DNA of 46,051 nt from Curvibacter sp. (GCA_003987795.1 RXJO01000185.1:1-46051), one strand, 5' to 3'. Shown: positions 16,199 through 25,589, counted from the stretch's first letter. Made by a program: numbers and translations. Notes: generated by a model not told the origin, from the letters alone.

Positions 16199-17464
16199 AT
16201 GTCTACCACCGCCCACGCCTTGCCAGTTCCTACGGTCCGTCAGGATGCCACCCTGATCGGTCTGGTGGGTCTGGCGCACGGCATCAGCCATTTCAGCCAG
16301 TTGGTGCTGGCCCCCCTGTTCCCTTGGCTCAAGGAGGCCTTCGGCGTGAGTTACACCGAGTTGGGCTTTGTGCTCACGGTGTTCTTTGTGGTGTCTTGCA
16401 TCGTGCAGGCGCTGTCGGGCTTTGTGGTGGATCGCTACAGCCCGCGTCCGGTGCTGTTCGCCGGTCTGGGCTTGCTGGGCCTGGCGCTGCTGGGCTATGC
16501 CGCAGCGCCCAGTTACTGGATGCTGCTGGTGTGTGCGGTGCTGGCCGGCATGGGCAATGGTGTGTTCCACCCGGTCGACTACACCTTGTTCAACCGCAAG
16601 GTGGCCAGCAGTCGGCTGGGGCACGCCTACAGTGTGCACGGCATCACTGGCAGCCTGGGGTGGGCGCTGGCCCCTGCCATGGTGGTGCCGCTGGCCATGG
16701 CGTTCTCGTGGCGTGTCGCACTCGCCAGTGCGGGTGGGTTGGCCCTGGCGGTGCTCGTGGTGCTGTGGCTCAACCGCGAGGTGTTGAGCCTGCCTGGCAG
16801 CCCGACCGCACCGGCCTCGGCCAAGCCGACCTCCGCCACCGGCCAGAAGGCCTCCACGACGGCGGGCGGCCTCGATTTCCTGCGCATCCCGGCGGTGTGG
16901 ATGTGTTTCGCCTTCTTTCTGTTCTATGCCATGGCCCTCAGCGTGGTGCAGACCTTCGCGCCCGAGGCCGCACGGCAGTTGCATGCCGTGCCCGTCACGC
17001 TGGTGGCGGTGTGCCTGACCATCTACATGGTGGCCAGTGCCGGTGGCATGGTGCTGGGGGGCTTTCTGGCGGCGGATCCCACGCGTTGCGAGCGCATTGT
17101 GGCGGTGGGCATCGGCCTGGCGGCCCTGGTGGCGCTCAGCCTGGCCCTGGCGCCGGTGCCGGCCAGCCTCGTGCCGGTGCTGTTCGGCCTGATGGGCTTT
17201 GCCAATGGCATTGCCGGTCCTTCGCGCGATCTGCTGGTCAAGCGCTCCACCCCCGAGAACGCCACGGGGCGTGTCTATGGCGTGGTGTACGCCGGCTTGG
17301 ACATCGGGCAGGCGGTTTCGCCGCTGGTGTTCGGTCGCTTGATGGACCATGGCCAGTACACCAGCGTGCTGGTGGGCCTGGCCGTGGTGCAGGCTGTGCT
17401 GATCGCCAGCGCTTTCAATGTGCGAAGGGTGCGCCGGACCGCGACCGCAGCGCAAGCTGTCTGA
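16199..17464 (+). CDS. MFS exporter, fosmidomycin-resistance (Fsr)-like
   Basis: A 421-residue major facilitator with about 12 membrane segments split by a hydrophilic Ala/Thr/Lys linker (about 200-222). LVGLAHGISHFSQLVLAPLFPWL near the N-terminus matches the HxxxH pattern of Fsr-like exporters, and VVDRYSPRPVLFAGLGLLG is the loop 2-3 MFS motif. FGLMGFANGIAGPSRDLLVKRSTPENATGRVYG in the second half is also family-typical. It probably exports a small toxic compound by proton antiport; the compound is unknown. The divergent AraC-type gene is the likely regulator. Confidence 0.9.
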   Translation: MSTTAHALPVPTVRQDATLIGLVGLAHGISHFSQLVLAPLFPWLKEAFGVSYTELGFVLTVFFVVSCIVQALSGFVVDRYSPRPVLFAGLGLLGLALLGYAAAPSYWMLLVCAVLAGMGNGVFHPVDYTLFNRKVASSRLGHAYSVHGITGSLGWALAPAMVVPLAMAFSWRVALASAGGLALAVLVVLWLNREVLSLPGSPTAPASAKPTSATGQKASTTAGGLDFLRIPAVWMCFAFFLFYAMALSVVQTFAPEAARQLHAVPVTLVAVCLTIYMVASAGGMVLGGFLAADPTRCERIVAVGIGLAALVALSLALAPVPASLVPVLFGLMGFANGIAGPSRDLLVKRSTPENATGRVYGVVYAGLDIGQAVSPLVFGRLMDHGQYTSVLVGLAVVQAVLIASAFNVRRVRRTATAAQAV

Positions 17465-17476
17465 ACCGGGCCGGGC

Positions 17477-18538
17477 TCAGGCCCCGGGCGCGACCCGGTC
17501 GAACACCACCGTGTGTTCGGGGCGGGCCCGCACACCGATCCGGCTGCCGACAGGGTGGGGCAGATGGCTGGGCAACTGGGCCAGCAGCCGTTGTCCGTCG
17601 TCCAGACGCAGTTCATACAGCGAGTCGGCGCCACGGAAGAGTTTGCGGACGATCTGGGCCTGCGGCGCGTCCGGTGCCGGATCGCAGCTCACGTCGCTGG
17701 CGCGCAGCAGCACGTCGCAGGGCCCGCTGGCCCGTTGCACCGGGGCCGGCAGGGCGCCCAGGGGGGTCTCGATCCGGCTCTGGCCGGCCTCCTGGCTGAC
17801 GTGACCCGACAGGAACACCCCGTGGCCGATGAAATCGGCCACAAAGCGGGTGGCGGGTTCGCGGTACACCGTGGCTGCATCGGCCCACTGATGCATCCGC
17901 CCTTGTGACATGACCCCGATCAGGTCACCCAGGGCAAAGGCCTCCATCTGGTCGTGGGTGACGAAGAGCGCGGTGGTCTGGGCCTCCTTGAGGATGCTGC
18001 GCACCTCTTGGGCCAGACGCTCGCGAAGTTCCACATCGAGGTTGGAGAAGGGCTCGTCGAGCAGCATCAGGTGCGGTCGGGGCGCGAGGGCCCGGGCCAG
18101 TGCGACCCGCTGTTGCTGTCCGCCCGAGAGCTCGTGTGGATAGCGTCGGGCACTGGCGCTCAGCCCCACGAGTGCGAGCACCTCGTCCACACGGCGCGAC
18201 TGCTGGTCGCGCGCTTGACGGTGCAAGCCGAATCGGATGTTGTCCGCCACGCTGAGGTGCGGGAACAACGCGTAGTCCTGGAACACCATGCCGATGCGCC
18301 GCCCCTCGGGCGGCACATGGGCACCCTGGCCGCTGACCCATTCGCCGGCCAGCCGGATGGACCCGGCACTGACCGGCTCCAGCCCGGCCACGGCACGCAG
18401 CAGCGTGGTCTTGCCACAGCCCGAGGGCCCCAGCAGCACGCCGATCTCGCCGGCCTTCAGACCCAGGCTCGCGCGGTCCACCGCCAGGTGATCGCGGCCG
18501 CTGTAGCGGATCTCCAAATCATGCACGTCAAGAAACAT
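17477..18538 (-). CDS. fbpC: Iron(III) ABC transporter ATP-binding protein FbpC
   Basis: A 353-residue ABC ATPase. GPSGCGKTTLLR is Walker A (about 38-49), FQDYALFPHLSV holds the Q-loop, LSGGQQQRVALARAL is the signature and LMLLDEPFSNLD is Walker B, with THDQMEA as the switch histidine. The C-terminal TOBE-like regulatory domain (about 240-353) and length match FbpC/PotA-type importers. It is divergent from the permease fbpB with a 52-base gap, so the transporter is split between two transcripts, unlike the usual fbpABC order. I chose the start at MFLDVHDLEIRYSG because the upstream in-frame residues overlap the promoter region. Confidence 0.93.
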   Translation of the reverse strand: MFLDVHDLEIRYSGRDHLAVDRASLGLKAGEIGVLLGPSGCGKTTLLRAVAGLEPVSAGSIRLAGEWVSGQGAHVPPEGRRIGMVFQDYALFPHLSVADNIRFGLHRQARDQQSRRVDEVLALVGLSASARRYPHELSGGQQQRVALARALAPRPHLMLLDEPFSNLDVELRERLAQEVRSILKEAQTTALFVTHDQMEAFALGDLIGVMSQGRMHQWADAATVYREPATRFVADFIGHGVFLSGHVSQEAGQSRIETPLGALPAPVQRASGPCDVLLRASDVSCDPAPDAPQAQIVRKLFRGADSLYELRLDDGQRLLAQLPSHLPHPVGSRIGVRARPEHTVVFDRVAPGA

Positions 18539-18544
18539 GGGGCG

Positions 18545-18585
18545 ATTGTAGGGAGTCCATGGGCTCCGATATTGGCTCCTACAAT
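18545..18585. promoter_or_regulatory. Palindromic divergent promoter between fbpC and fbpB
   Basis: The 52-base gap contains outward TACAAT -10-like hexamers, one on each strand, inside an 8-bp inverted repeat ATTGTAGG (18545-18552) / CCTACAAT (18578-18585). Nested next to the left arm is a 16-base imperfect palindrome GGAG-T-CCATGG-G-CTCC (18552-18567). The right TACAAT ends only five bases from the fbpB start, which would give a near-leaderless transcript. It does not resemble a Fur box, so another regulator may act here. Confidence 0.5.
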
Positions 18586-18590
18586 GCCGC

Positions 18591-20207
18591 ATGATTTTTC
18601 GTCAGGGCTTCTTCTCGCGTGCCGTTCTCTGGGGGATCGCCCTGTTGCTGGCCTTGCCGGTGCTGGTGGTGATCGGCGCGTGGCTGCAGTGGAACGAGGG
18701 CTCTCACGACCTGCTGCGCAACATGCTGGACACGGTGTTGCCGCGCTACGCCGCGACCACCGTGGCGCTGTCGCTGGGGGTGGGCGTCGGGGTGATCCTG
18801 CTGGGCACGCTGTGTGCGGTGCTGGTGAGCCTGTTCGATTTTCCCGGGCGCCGGGTCTTCGAGTGGGCGCTGCTGCTGCCGCTGGCCATGCCGGCCTATG
18901 TGCTGGCCTATGCCTACACCGATTTCCTGCAATACAGCGGGCCGTTGCAGACCTGGATGCGCGCCGCCTGGGGGCTGGAGGGGCGGCTGCTGCCCAACGT
19001 CCGCAGCGTGGGGGGCGCCATCGGCGTCTTCATCCTGGCCCTGTACCCTTATGTCTACCTGTTGGTGCGCACGGCCCTGGCGCAGCGTGCCCAGTTGCTG
19101 ATGGAGGCCGCCCGCCTGCTCGGGGCCTCGCTGGTGCGACGGGTGTTCCGGGTGGCCCTGCCCATGGCCCGGCCTGCCATGGCGGCGGGGGCCGCACTGG
19201 CCTTGATGGAAACCCTGGCCGACTACGGCGTCTCGAGCTATTTCGGCATCCAGACCTTCACCGCCGGCATCTACAAGGCCTGGCTTGTCATGGAAGACCG
19301 CATTGCGGCGGCCCAGTTGGCCACCGTGCTCTTGCTCATCGTGGCCTTGCTCCTGACCCTGGAGCAGCGCGCCCAGGCGCGCCTGCGCTTCGCCAGCCAG
19401 CGTCTGGATCGGGCCTCGGCGGGCTCGGCCTCGCTCAGGCTCAGCGGCTCGAAGGCGGCGCTGGCGATCGCCCTTTGTGCGCTGCCGGTGCTGCTGGGCT
19501 TCGTGCTGCCGGTGGGCTTCATGCTGCGTGCCCTGCACGCCGCCGGTGACGTCGCCTTGCCTTGGGCCCGATTCGGGCGTTGGGCTTTCGACAGTCTGGC
19601 GCTGGGCCTGGGCACGGCCGCGCTGGCCAGTGGGCTGGCGCTGTGGTTGTCGGCCCAGTCGCGCCTGTACCCCGGCACCCAGATGCGTGCACTGTCCTAT
19701 GTGATCGGTCTCGGGTATGCCGTGCCCGGTGCCGTGATCGTGGTCGGGCTCTTGTTGCCGGTGGGTTGGGTGCAGTCGCGCTGGCCGCAATGGTCGGTGG
19801 GGTCTTTGTTGACGACCACCTTCCTGGGACTGATCTGGGCCTACCTGGTCCGTTTCGTGGCCGTGGCCCTGCAGTCGGTGCAAAGTGGTTACAGCCGGGT
19901 GCCGGTCCACCTCGATGACAGCGCCCGCATGCTCGGGGTGGCGGGCTGGGGCTTGCTGCGGCGTGTGCACTTGCCGCTGCTGCGCCAGCCCATGATGGCC
20001 GCGACCCTGTTGGTGATGGTCGATGTCATGAAGGAGCTGCCGGCCACCCTGGTGCTGCGGCCCTTCAACACCGACACCCTGGCCGTGATCACCCACCAAC
20101 TGGCGCGCGACGAGCGCCTGGGCGAGGCGGCCTTGCCGGCCCTCGCCCTGGTGCTGGTGGGCCTGGTGCCGGTGATCCTGCTGAGCCGTACCCTGCGTCG
20201 CCGTTAG
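18591..20207 (+). CDS. fbpB: Iron(III) ABC transporter permease FbpB
   Basis: A 538-residue inner-membrane permease made of two homologous halves with about 12 helices. Each half carries the binding-protein-dependent transport motif: EAARLLGASLVRRVFRVALPMARPAMAAG (about 170-198) and DSARMLGVAGWGLLRRVHLPLLRQPMMAA (about 443-471), each with the EAA-loop glycine. ALPLAMPAYVLAYAYTDFLQYSGPLQ is characteristic of FbpB/SfuB ferric iron permeases. It works with FbpC (divergent) and the periplasmic protein FbpA, which is encoded 156 bases downstream. Confidence 0.94.
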   Translation: MIFRQGFFSRAVLWGIALLLALPVLVVIGAWLQWNEGSHDLLRNMLDTVLPRYAATTVALSLGVGVGVILLGTLCAVLVSLFDFPGRRVFEWALLLPLAMPAYVLAYAYTDFLQYSGPLQTWMRAAWGLEGRLLPNVRSVGGAIGVFILALYPYVYLLVRTALAQRAQLLMEAARLLGASLVRRVFRVALPMARPAMAAGAALALMETLADYGVSSYFGIQTFTAGIYKAWLVMEDRIAAAQLATVLLLIVALLLTLEQRAQARLRFASQRLDRASAGSASLRLSGSKAALAIALCALPVLLGFVLPVGFMLRALHAAGDVALPWARFGRWAFDSLALGLGTAALASGLALWLSAQSRLYPGTQMRALSYVIGLGYAVPGAVIVVGLLLPVGWVQSRWPQWSVGSLLTTTFLGLIWAYLVRFVAVALQSVQSGYSRVPVHLDDSARMLGVAGWGLLRRVHLPLLRQPMMAATLLVMVDVMKELPATLVLRPFNTDTLAVITHQLARDERLGEAALPALALVLVGLVPVILLSRTLRRR

Positions 20208-20240
20208 TCTCGCGCAACACTTGGTATCGCGTGTGTTGAT

Positions 20241-20259
20241 CTTTATGAGAATCATTCTT
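20241..20259 (+). promoter_or_regulatory. Fur-box-like site upstream of fbpA
   Basis: The site matches the 19-base Fur consensus at 13 positions, including the core ATGAGAATCATT. It stands in an AT-rich patch about 105 bases before the fbpA start and downstream of the fbpB stop. This implies that fbpA, and perhaps the genes after it, has its own iron-repressed promoter. Confidence 0.7.
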
Positions 20260-20281
20260 GTTCGTGATAGCATTTGCTTTC

Positions 20282-20301
20282 CTTTGCGTTGATTCGCAAA
20301 G
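20282..20301. repeat. 7-bp perfect hairpin in the fbpA leader
   Basis: CTTTGCG (20282-20288) and CGCAAAG (20295-20301) flank the loop TTGATT. It lies between the Fur-box-like site and the fbpA start and would be in the 5' untranslated region. There is no T-tract directly after it. Confidence 0.5.
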
Positions 20302-20363
20302 TGATTTCAATTTCTTCACCTGAATCGACACCTTCTGAGCTGACCTTGGCGAGGCCCTCATCC

Positions 20364-21410
20364 ATGCGACGCATTCTTCCCATCCTCGTGTTGACCCTGG
20401 CGGCCCCGTGGCTGTCCGCCCAGGCGGACGAGGGCGCAGTCAATCTCTATTCGGCGCGCCACTACCAGAGCGACGACGCCTTGTACGCGGCCTTCACCAA
20501 GGCCACCGGCATCAAGATCAACCGGGTTGACTCGGATGACGCCGGCATTCTCAGCCGCCTCAAGGCCGAAGGCAGCGCTTCGCCAGCCGATGTGATCCTG
20601 CTGGTGGATGCGGCCCGCCTGTGGCGGGCCGAGAACGAGGGCTTGTTCCTGCCAATCCGCTCCAAGACCCTGGAAGAGGCCATTCCCGCCCAGTTCCATG
20701 CCCAGCCCAAGGCGGATGGCGGTATTGCCTGGTTCGGCTTTTCGACCCGTGCCCGTGTCATCGTCTTCAACAAGATCAAGTACCGCAAATCTGATTTCGA
20801 CAGCTATGACAAGCTCGCCGATCCCCAGTTCAAGGGCAAGCTTTGCACCACCACCGGCTCGTCGCCCTACAACGTGAGCCTGTTCGGTTCGATGGTCGAG
20901 CACATCGGCGCACCGGCCACCGAGGCCTGGTTGCAGGGCCTGGTCAACAACATGGCGCGCACACCGCAAGGCGGTGACACCGATCAGATCCGGGCCGTGG
21001 CCAGCGGTGAATGCGGCGTGGCCCTGTCCAACAGTTACTACTACGCCCGCTTGATGCGCTCGGCCAACCCGGACGACCGGGCTGTGGTCGAAAAGGTGGG
21101 CGTGGTGTTCCCCAACCAGTCGAGCTGGGGAACGCACGTCAACGTGGCCGGCGGTGCGGTGGCCCGCTATTCGAAGAACCAGGCCAATGCCGTCAAGTTC
21201 CTCGAGTACCTCGCCAGCCCGGACGCGCAGAAGCACTTTGCCAATGGCAACAACGAATGGCCGGTGGCCAAGGGCGTGCAGTTCGACAACGCGGCCCTCA
21301 AGTCGATGGCCGGAGGCGGCAACTTCAAGAGTGAAGTCATTCCCGTGAGTGCCGCCGGTCAGAACCAGACCAAGGTTCAGCAGATGCTGGACCGGGTCGG
21401 TTACCGCTGA
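20364..21410 (+). CDS. fbpA: Periplasmic iron(III)-binding protein FbpA
   Basis: A 348-residue periplasmic protein with a Sec signal peptide (MRRILPILVLTLAAPWLSAQA). The mature chain opens VNLYSARHYQSDDALY, which supplies the iron-binding histidine region, and SNSYYYARL (225-227) contains the adjacent tyrosines that bind ferric iron in transferrin-like FbpA proteins. It delivers ferric iron to FbpB/FbpC. I chose this ATG because the signal peptide begins there. The order fbpB-fbpA with fbpC divergent is unusual. A Fur-box-like site and a small hairpin precede it. Confidence 0.95.
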   Translation: MRRILPILVLTLAAPWLSAQADEGAVNLYSARHYQSDDALYAAFTKATGIKINRVDSDDAGILSRLKAEGSASPADVILLVDAARLWRAENEGLFLPIRSKTLEEAIPAQFHAQPKADGGIAWFGFSTRARVIVFNKIKYRKSDFDSYDKLADPQFKGKLCTTTGSSPYNVSLFGSMVEHIGAPATEAWLQGLVNNMARTPQGGDTDQIRAVASGECGVALSNSYYYARLMRSANPDDRAVVEKVGVVFPNQSSWGTHVNVAGGAVARYSKNQANAVKFLEYLASPDAQKHFANGNNEWPVAKGVQFDNAALKSMAGGGNFKSEVIPVSAAGQNQTKVQQMLDRVGYR

Positions 21411-21552
21411 GATTTTTCCCTGGAGGGTGGTTGCGCTCTGCGAGCGGGCCACGCCATTTCTCAAATCAGCCAGCGAACTGCACTGCGCGGTGCGGAGCGT
21501 CAGCCATCGGCCCGGGCTTCGGCTTCGGGTCCACCCACACACTGGAGTTTTC

Positions 21553-23805
21553 ATGCAACGCAAAAAGATGTCCCGAAATCAAGCGGGTGTGGCGCCTCAG
21601 GTGGCGCCCACCGCCGGCAAAGTGCTCCCACTGGCCGCACTGATGCTGGCAGGCTCCCTGGGCACGGCCCAGCAGGCCCTGGCGCAGAGCGAGGAGAAGT
21701 CCCTCAAGACGGTGACCGTCAAGGACACCAAGGAAGGCCCGACCATCGCCAAGGAGAGCCTGCTCGTGAAGCAGACCGGCATCGCCAAGGGCAATCAGGA
21801 CATCCGCGACATTCCCCAGACCGTGACGGTGATGACCGAGCACTACATGGACGACCGCAATTTCGATGACCTGCGCGAAGTGCTGAAGTCGGTCTCGGGC
21901 GTGACCTTCCAGGCCGGCGAGACCGGTGAGGAAGACGTTCGCATCCGCGGCTTCTCGCTGCAGCAGGCCGGCGACATCTATGTCGATGGCCTGCACGACA
22001 ACGCCATGGTCCAGCACGACACCTTCAACCTTGACCGCGTCGAAGTGCTCAAGGGCTCGGCGTCCATGTTGTTCGGCAAGGGCTCGACCGGCGGGGTGGT
22101 CAACCAGGTCAACAAGCAGCCATTCCTGATGGACCAGAGCGAGATCAATGCCACCGTGGGCAATGGCCGCTCGGCCCGCGTCTCGGCGGACATCAACCGC
22201 CAGACTGGCGAGTCGTCGGCGTTCCGGGTGAACATCATGCGTCACCAGGCCGACAACTGGGGCGCGACGGTCAAGAAAGAGGGCGTGGCCCCCACCTACC
22301 GCTGGGGCATCGGCGAGCGCGACGAATACTCGATCGGCATGTACCACCTGCGCACCGAGGGGCGGCCGATGTACAACCACCCCTGGTTGATCAACAACGG
22401 CAGCACCACGGCCAGCAACAACAGCACCGGCACCATCACCCCCGTGCTCGACGCCACAGCCTACTACGGCCTCGCCAGCGACTACCTGCGCACCGAATCC
22501 AACTACGGCACGGTCACCCACAAGCGCCGCCTCGACGGCGATGCCGAGATCAAGACCACGCTGCGCTATGGCCACTATTCGCGTGATCTGCTGGCCAGCA
22601 ACATCAGCTGGGGCAGTGTGACCACCGCGTCCAGCCTCAGCGACAGCACGGTGCTCAACCGTCGCTTCAAGGCGCGTCGCAACGACTCCAACATGCTGCA
22701 GGTCCAAAGCGAGTACACCGGCTACGCCAACTGGGGCGGCTTCAAGCACAGCCTGGTGGGCGGGGTCGACTACTACGACCAGCGTGCGCTGCAGAACAAC
22801 AATGCCACGACCGGTCTGGCCACGCCTCCCACCACCACGGTGGGCAATCCCGACAACGGCGCCTTCGTGCAGGACACCCGCGCGGTCGCCATGGCACCTT
22901 TCCGTGCCCGCTCTCTGGGCTTCTACGGCCAGGACGTCGTGAGCGTGACCGATCAGATCAAGCTGGTCGGCGGCCTGCGCTACGACCGCTTCATGGGCAA
23001 GTACGGCGACACCAGCGGCAACAGCTTCAGCATGGACAACAACCTCTGGAGCCCACGCGTGGGGGCCATCTGGCAGCCCAATGACACCTCGTCCTACTAC
23101 GCTTCCTACGGGACTTCGTACAACACCTCGGGCGACACCTACCAGTACGGCACTGTCAACCTGAGCCTGTCGGGCACCAATTCCACCCTGCTCAACACCC
23201 CGCCGGAAAAGAGCCGCAATTTCGAGCTGGGCGCCAAGTACGATGTCTTCGACAAGAAGGGCCTGTTCGGTGTGGCGCTGTTCCGCAGCGAGAAGTACAA
23301 CGAGCGCAACACCGACGTCGACACGGTGGCCAACCAGTACCTGCTCTCGGGCAAACGCCATGCCACCGGCATGGAGTTCAACTTCGCCGGTCGCCTGACC
23401 CCGGCCTGGGAGGTGTTCTACAACCACACCTGGATCCCCTCGGCCACCATCGACATCAGTAGCGTGGCCTCCACCAGCGTGGCTCAGCGTCAGGGCGATC
23501 GTCCGGCCCTCACGCCCAAGCACAGCGCCACCCTTTGGAGCACCTACCGCGTGCTGCCGGGCTGGCGTGTCGGCGGCGGCCTGAACTACCGGGGTGCCCA
23601 GAATCCTGATCAGAACCGCAACGTCATCGCACCGGCCTTCACCACGGTCGATGCCATGGTCGAGCACACCCTGAACAGCAATACCTTGCTGCGCCTGAAC
23701 GTCAGCAACCTGACCAACAAGCTGTATGCTGACCAGCTCTACCGAGGCTTTTATGTGCCCGGTGCGCCGCGTCGCATCGAGCTGAGCGTCAAGGCCCTGT
23801 TCTGA
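21553..23805 (+). CDS. TonB-dependent catecholate siderophore receptor (Fiu-like)
   Basis: A 750-residue outer-membrane receptor. A signal peptide with LPLAALMLAGSLGTAQQALAQ is followed by a probable TonB box (KTVTVKD), a plug domain (DIRDIPQTVTVMTEHYMDD, VRIRGFSLQQAGDIYVDGLHD, VLKGSASMLFGKGSTGGVVNQVNK) and a 22-strand barrel ending in aromatic F (IELSVKALF). The following piuC gene is the usual partner of Fiu-type receptors. TGGAG lies before the ATG; the in-frame sequence upstream lacks coding features. The gap from fbpA is 142 bases, so fbpA and this gene could be co-transcribed from the Fur-controlled promoter. Confidence 0.93.
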   Translation: MQRKKMSRNQAGVAPQVAPTAGKVLPLAALMLAGSLGTAQQALAQSEEKSLKTVTVKDTKEGPTIAKESLLVKQTGIAKGNQDIRDIPQTVTVMTEHYMDDRNFDDLREVLKSVSGVTFQAGETGEEDVRIRGFSLQQAGDIYVDGLHDNAMVQHDTFNLDRVEVLKGSASMLFGKGSTGGVVNQVNKQPFLMDQSEINATVGNGRSARVSADINRQTGESSAFRVNIMRHQADNWGATVKKEGVAPTYRWGIGERDEYSIGMYHLRTEGRPMYNHPWLINNGSTTASNNSTGTITPVLDATAYYGLASDYLRTESNYGTVTHKRRLDGDAEIKTTLRYGHYSRDLLASNISWGSVTTASSLSDSTVLNRRFKARRNDSNMLQVQSEYTGYANWGGFKHSLVGGVDYYDQRALQNNNATTGLATPPTTTVGNPDNGAFVQDTRAVAMAPFRARSLGFYGQDVVSVTDQIKLVGGLRYDRFMGKYGDTSGNSFSMDNNLWSPRVGAIWQPNDTSSYYASYGTSYNTSGDTYQYGTVNLSLSGTNSTLLNTPPEKSRNFELGAKYDVFDKKGLFGVALFRSEKYNERNTDVDTVANQYLLSGKRHATGMEFNFAGRLTPAWEVFYNHTWIPSATIDISSVASTSVAQRQGDRPALTPKHSATLWSTYRVLPGWRVGGGLNYRGAQNPDQNRNVIAPAFTTVDAMVEHTLNSNTLLRLNVSNLTNKLYADQLYRGFYVPGAPRRIELSVKALF

Positions 23806-23817
23806 TCTGGCGAACCC

Positions 23818-24504
23818 ATGCTGCTGCAACTCAAGAACCTGCTGAGCGCCGAAGAACTCGGCACTGCCCGAGCCTTGCTGGGCGAAGACGCTCCTTGGAT
23901 TGACGGTCGCAGCAGCGCGGGCGTGCAGGCCCTGACCCAAAAGAACAACGAGCAGTTGGCGCAGGACAGTGAAAACTCGCGCACCTTGCAGGCCCTGATC
24001 CTGGGGGCCCTGCGACGCGACCCGCTGTTCTTCTCGGCGGCCTTGCCGCGCAAGATCTTCAACCCGCTCTTCAACCGCTACGGCGGCGGCAGCAATTTCT
24101 ACGGGCCCCATGTGGACGGGGCGGTGCTGCATTCCAAGGCCACACAGGATTGGGTGCGCACCGACGTCTCCTGCACCGTCTTTCTCAGCGATCCGGCCGA
24201 CTATGACGGCGGCGAACTGCTGGTGCAGGACACCTACGGCAGCCGTGGCGTCAAGCTCGCTGCGGGCGATGCCGTGCTGTATCCGGGCACCAGCGTTCAC
24301 CAAGTCACCCCGGTCACGCGCGGCCACCGCGTGGCCAGCTTCTTCTGGGTCGAGAGCATGGTGCGCAGCGACGAGCAGCGCCGCATCCTGTTCGATCTCG
24401 ACATGAACCTGCTCAAACTGCGGGCCCAATTGGGCGAGACCCCCGAGACCACGGCCCTGACCGGGGTCTATCACAACCTGTTGCGGCAATGGGCGCAGAC
24501 CTGA
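23818..24504 (+). CDS. piuC: PKHD-type Fe(II)/2-oxoglutarate dioxygenase (PiuC/YbiX)
   Basis: A 228-residue non-haem iron enzyme. The facial triad is H98 and D100 in GPHVDGAV and H161 in [14 protein letters not shown], with R171 as the 2-oxoglutarate-binding arginine. These positions and the length match E. coli YbiX and Pseudomonas PiuC. The family is consistently encoded beside Fiu/PiuA receptors and is thought to modify a siderophore or iron-related molecule, but its substrate is unknown. It begins 12 bases after the receptor gene and overlaps the next gene by 16 bases, so it is within an operon. Confidence 0.94.
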   Translation: MLLQLKNLLSAEELGTARALLGEDAPWIDGRSSAGVQALTQKNNEQLAQDSENSRTLQALILGALRRDPLFFSAALPRKIFNPLFNRYGGGSNFYGPHVDGAVLHSKATQDWVRTDVSCTVFLSDPADYDGGELLVQDTYGSRGVKLAAGDAVLYPGTSVHQVTPVTRGHRVASFFWVESMVRSDEQRRILFDLDMNLLKLRAQLGETPETTALTGVYHNLLRQWAQT

Positions 24505-25589
24505 AGGCGCTGCCGGCCACCTTGCCCGACTACGCCCTGCGGGCCCAGCAGAGCCTGAGTGCCGAAGCCTGGGCCTATTTCGACGGCGGGGCCGGCGATG
24601 AATCGACCCAGCAACGCAATGTGGCCGCCTGGGCCCGTTGGGGGCTGAGGCCTCGGGTCTTGCAGGACCTGCGTGCGGGGCACACGCGGGTGACGCTGCT
24701 CGGCCGCGAAATCCCCATCCCCTTGATCGTCGCCCCGATGGCCTATCAGGCCTGGGCCCATGCCGATGCCGAGCGAGGCATGGCGATGGCCGCGGCCAGC
24801 CAGCAGTGCGGTTTTGTGCTGAGCCAGCACAGCACCACGCCTTTGCAGCCGGTGGCCTCGCTGATCCGCAAAGAGCCCGCACGGGGGCCGCTTTGGATGC
24901 AACTGGCCAACGGCGCAGACCGCGCCTGCCTGCTGGAGGTCGCCGATCAAGCTGCCCAGGCGGGTTACGAGGCCCTGGTGCTCAGCGTGGATGCGCCCGT
25001 CCAGGGCAGCCGTGACCGGGTGCGGCGACTCGGGGCCCACCCGCCTTCACAGCTGATGACGCCCCACTGGAGACCCGCCGCCCCGGCGTCGACCGGGCTT
25101 TGTGGCGGCACGTTGGAGTCCGCCCTGCGCTGGGATGATCTGAGCTGGCTGCAGGAGCGCATCCGCCTGCCGCTGCTGCTCAAGGGCATCACCCACCCGC
25201 TGGATGCCCGTCAGGCCGTGCGCCTGAACGTGGCCGGCCTGGTGCTGAGCAACCACGGCGGCCGGGTGCTCGATACCCAGCCTGCCACGGCCGAATGCCT
25301 GCCCGAGCTCGCCGAGGCCTTGCAGGGCGATGCCGCCTTGCTGGTCGATGGTGGCATCCGTCGGGGCACCGATGTGTTCAAGGCCCTGGCCCTGGGTGCC
25401 CAGGCGGTGCTGATCGGTCGGCCCTGTCTGTGGGGCCTGGCTTCCCATGGTGCGATGGGGGCGGCCCATGTGCTGCGCCTGCTGCGCGATGAGTTCGAAA
25501 TGGCCCTGGCCCTGTGCGGCTGCCGCTCGCCTGCCGACATCCGGCGCGAGCATGTGCGCTGGCTCGGCCAACTCGACGAGCCGTCCTGA
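24489..25589 (+). CDS. FMN-dependent 2-hydroxy-acid dehydrogenase/oxidase family protein
   Basis: A 366-residue (beta/alpha)8 flavoenzyme that should oxidise an L-2-hydroxy acid to a 2-oxo acid. Active-site residues of the family are present: Y30 (YFDGGAGDE), D168 and R175 ([10 protein letters not shown]), K232 (LLLKGI), H256 and R259 ([10 protein letters not shown]), and the FMN phosphate site [13 protein letters not shown]. One tyrosine usually found in the QLY motif is replaced: here the sequence is WMQLA with A140, which may change substrate range. It overlaps piuC by 16 bases and is followed after 64 bases by a ThDP enzyme. The pair recalls the mandelate dehydrogenase/benzoylformate decarboxylase pair. 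Confidence 0.9.
   Translation: MGADLKALPATLPDYALRAQQSLSAEAWAYFDGGAGDESTQQRNVAAWARWGLRPRVLQDLRAGHTRVTLLGREIPIPLIVAPMAYQAWAHADAERGMAMAAASQQCGFVLSQHSTTPLQPVASLIRKEPARGPLWMQLANGADRACLLEVADQAAQAGYEALVLSVDAPVQGSRDRVRRLGAHPPSQLMTPHWRPAAPASTGLCGGTLESALRWDDLSWLQERIRLPLLLKGITHPLDARQAVRLNVAGLVLSNHGGRVLDTQPATAECLPELAEALQGDAALLVDGGIRRGTDVFKALALGAQAVLIGRPCLWGLASHGAMGAAHVLRLLRDEFEMALALCGCRSPADIRREHVRWLGQLDEPS

Noticed and set aside
18579-20273. Long antisense frame across fbpB
   Set aside because: Composition is dominated by Gln, His and Arg; fbpB has clear permease motifs and is the real gene.
21411-21552. Fur box directly before the Fiu-like receptor
   Set aside because: CATTTCTCAAATC gives only weak similarity to the consensus; the clear site is upstream of fbpA.
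21466-24882. Long open frame antisense to the Fiu-like receptor and piuC
   Set aside because: It covers two confident genes on the opposite strand and has no recognisable motif.
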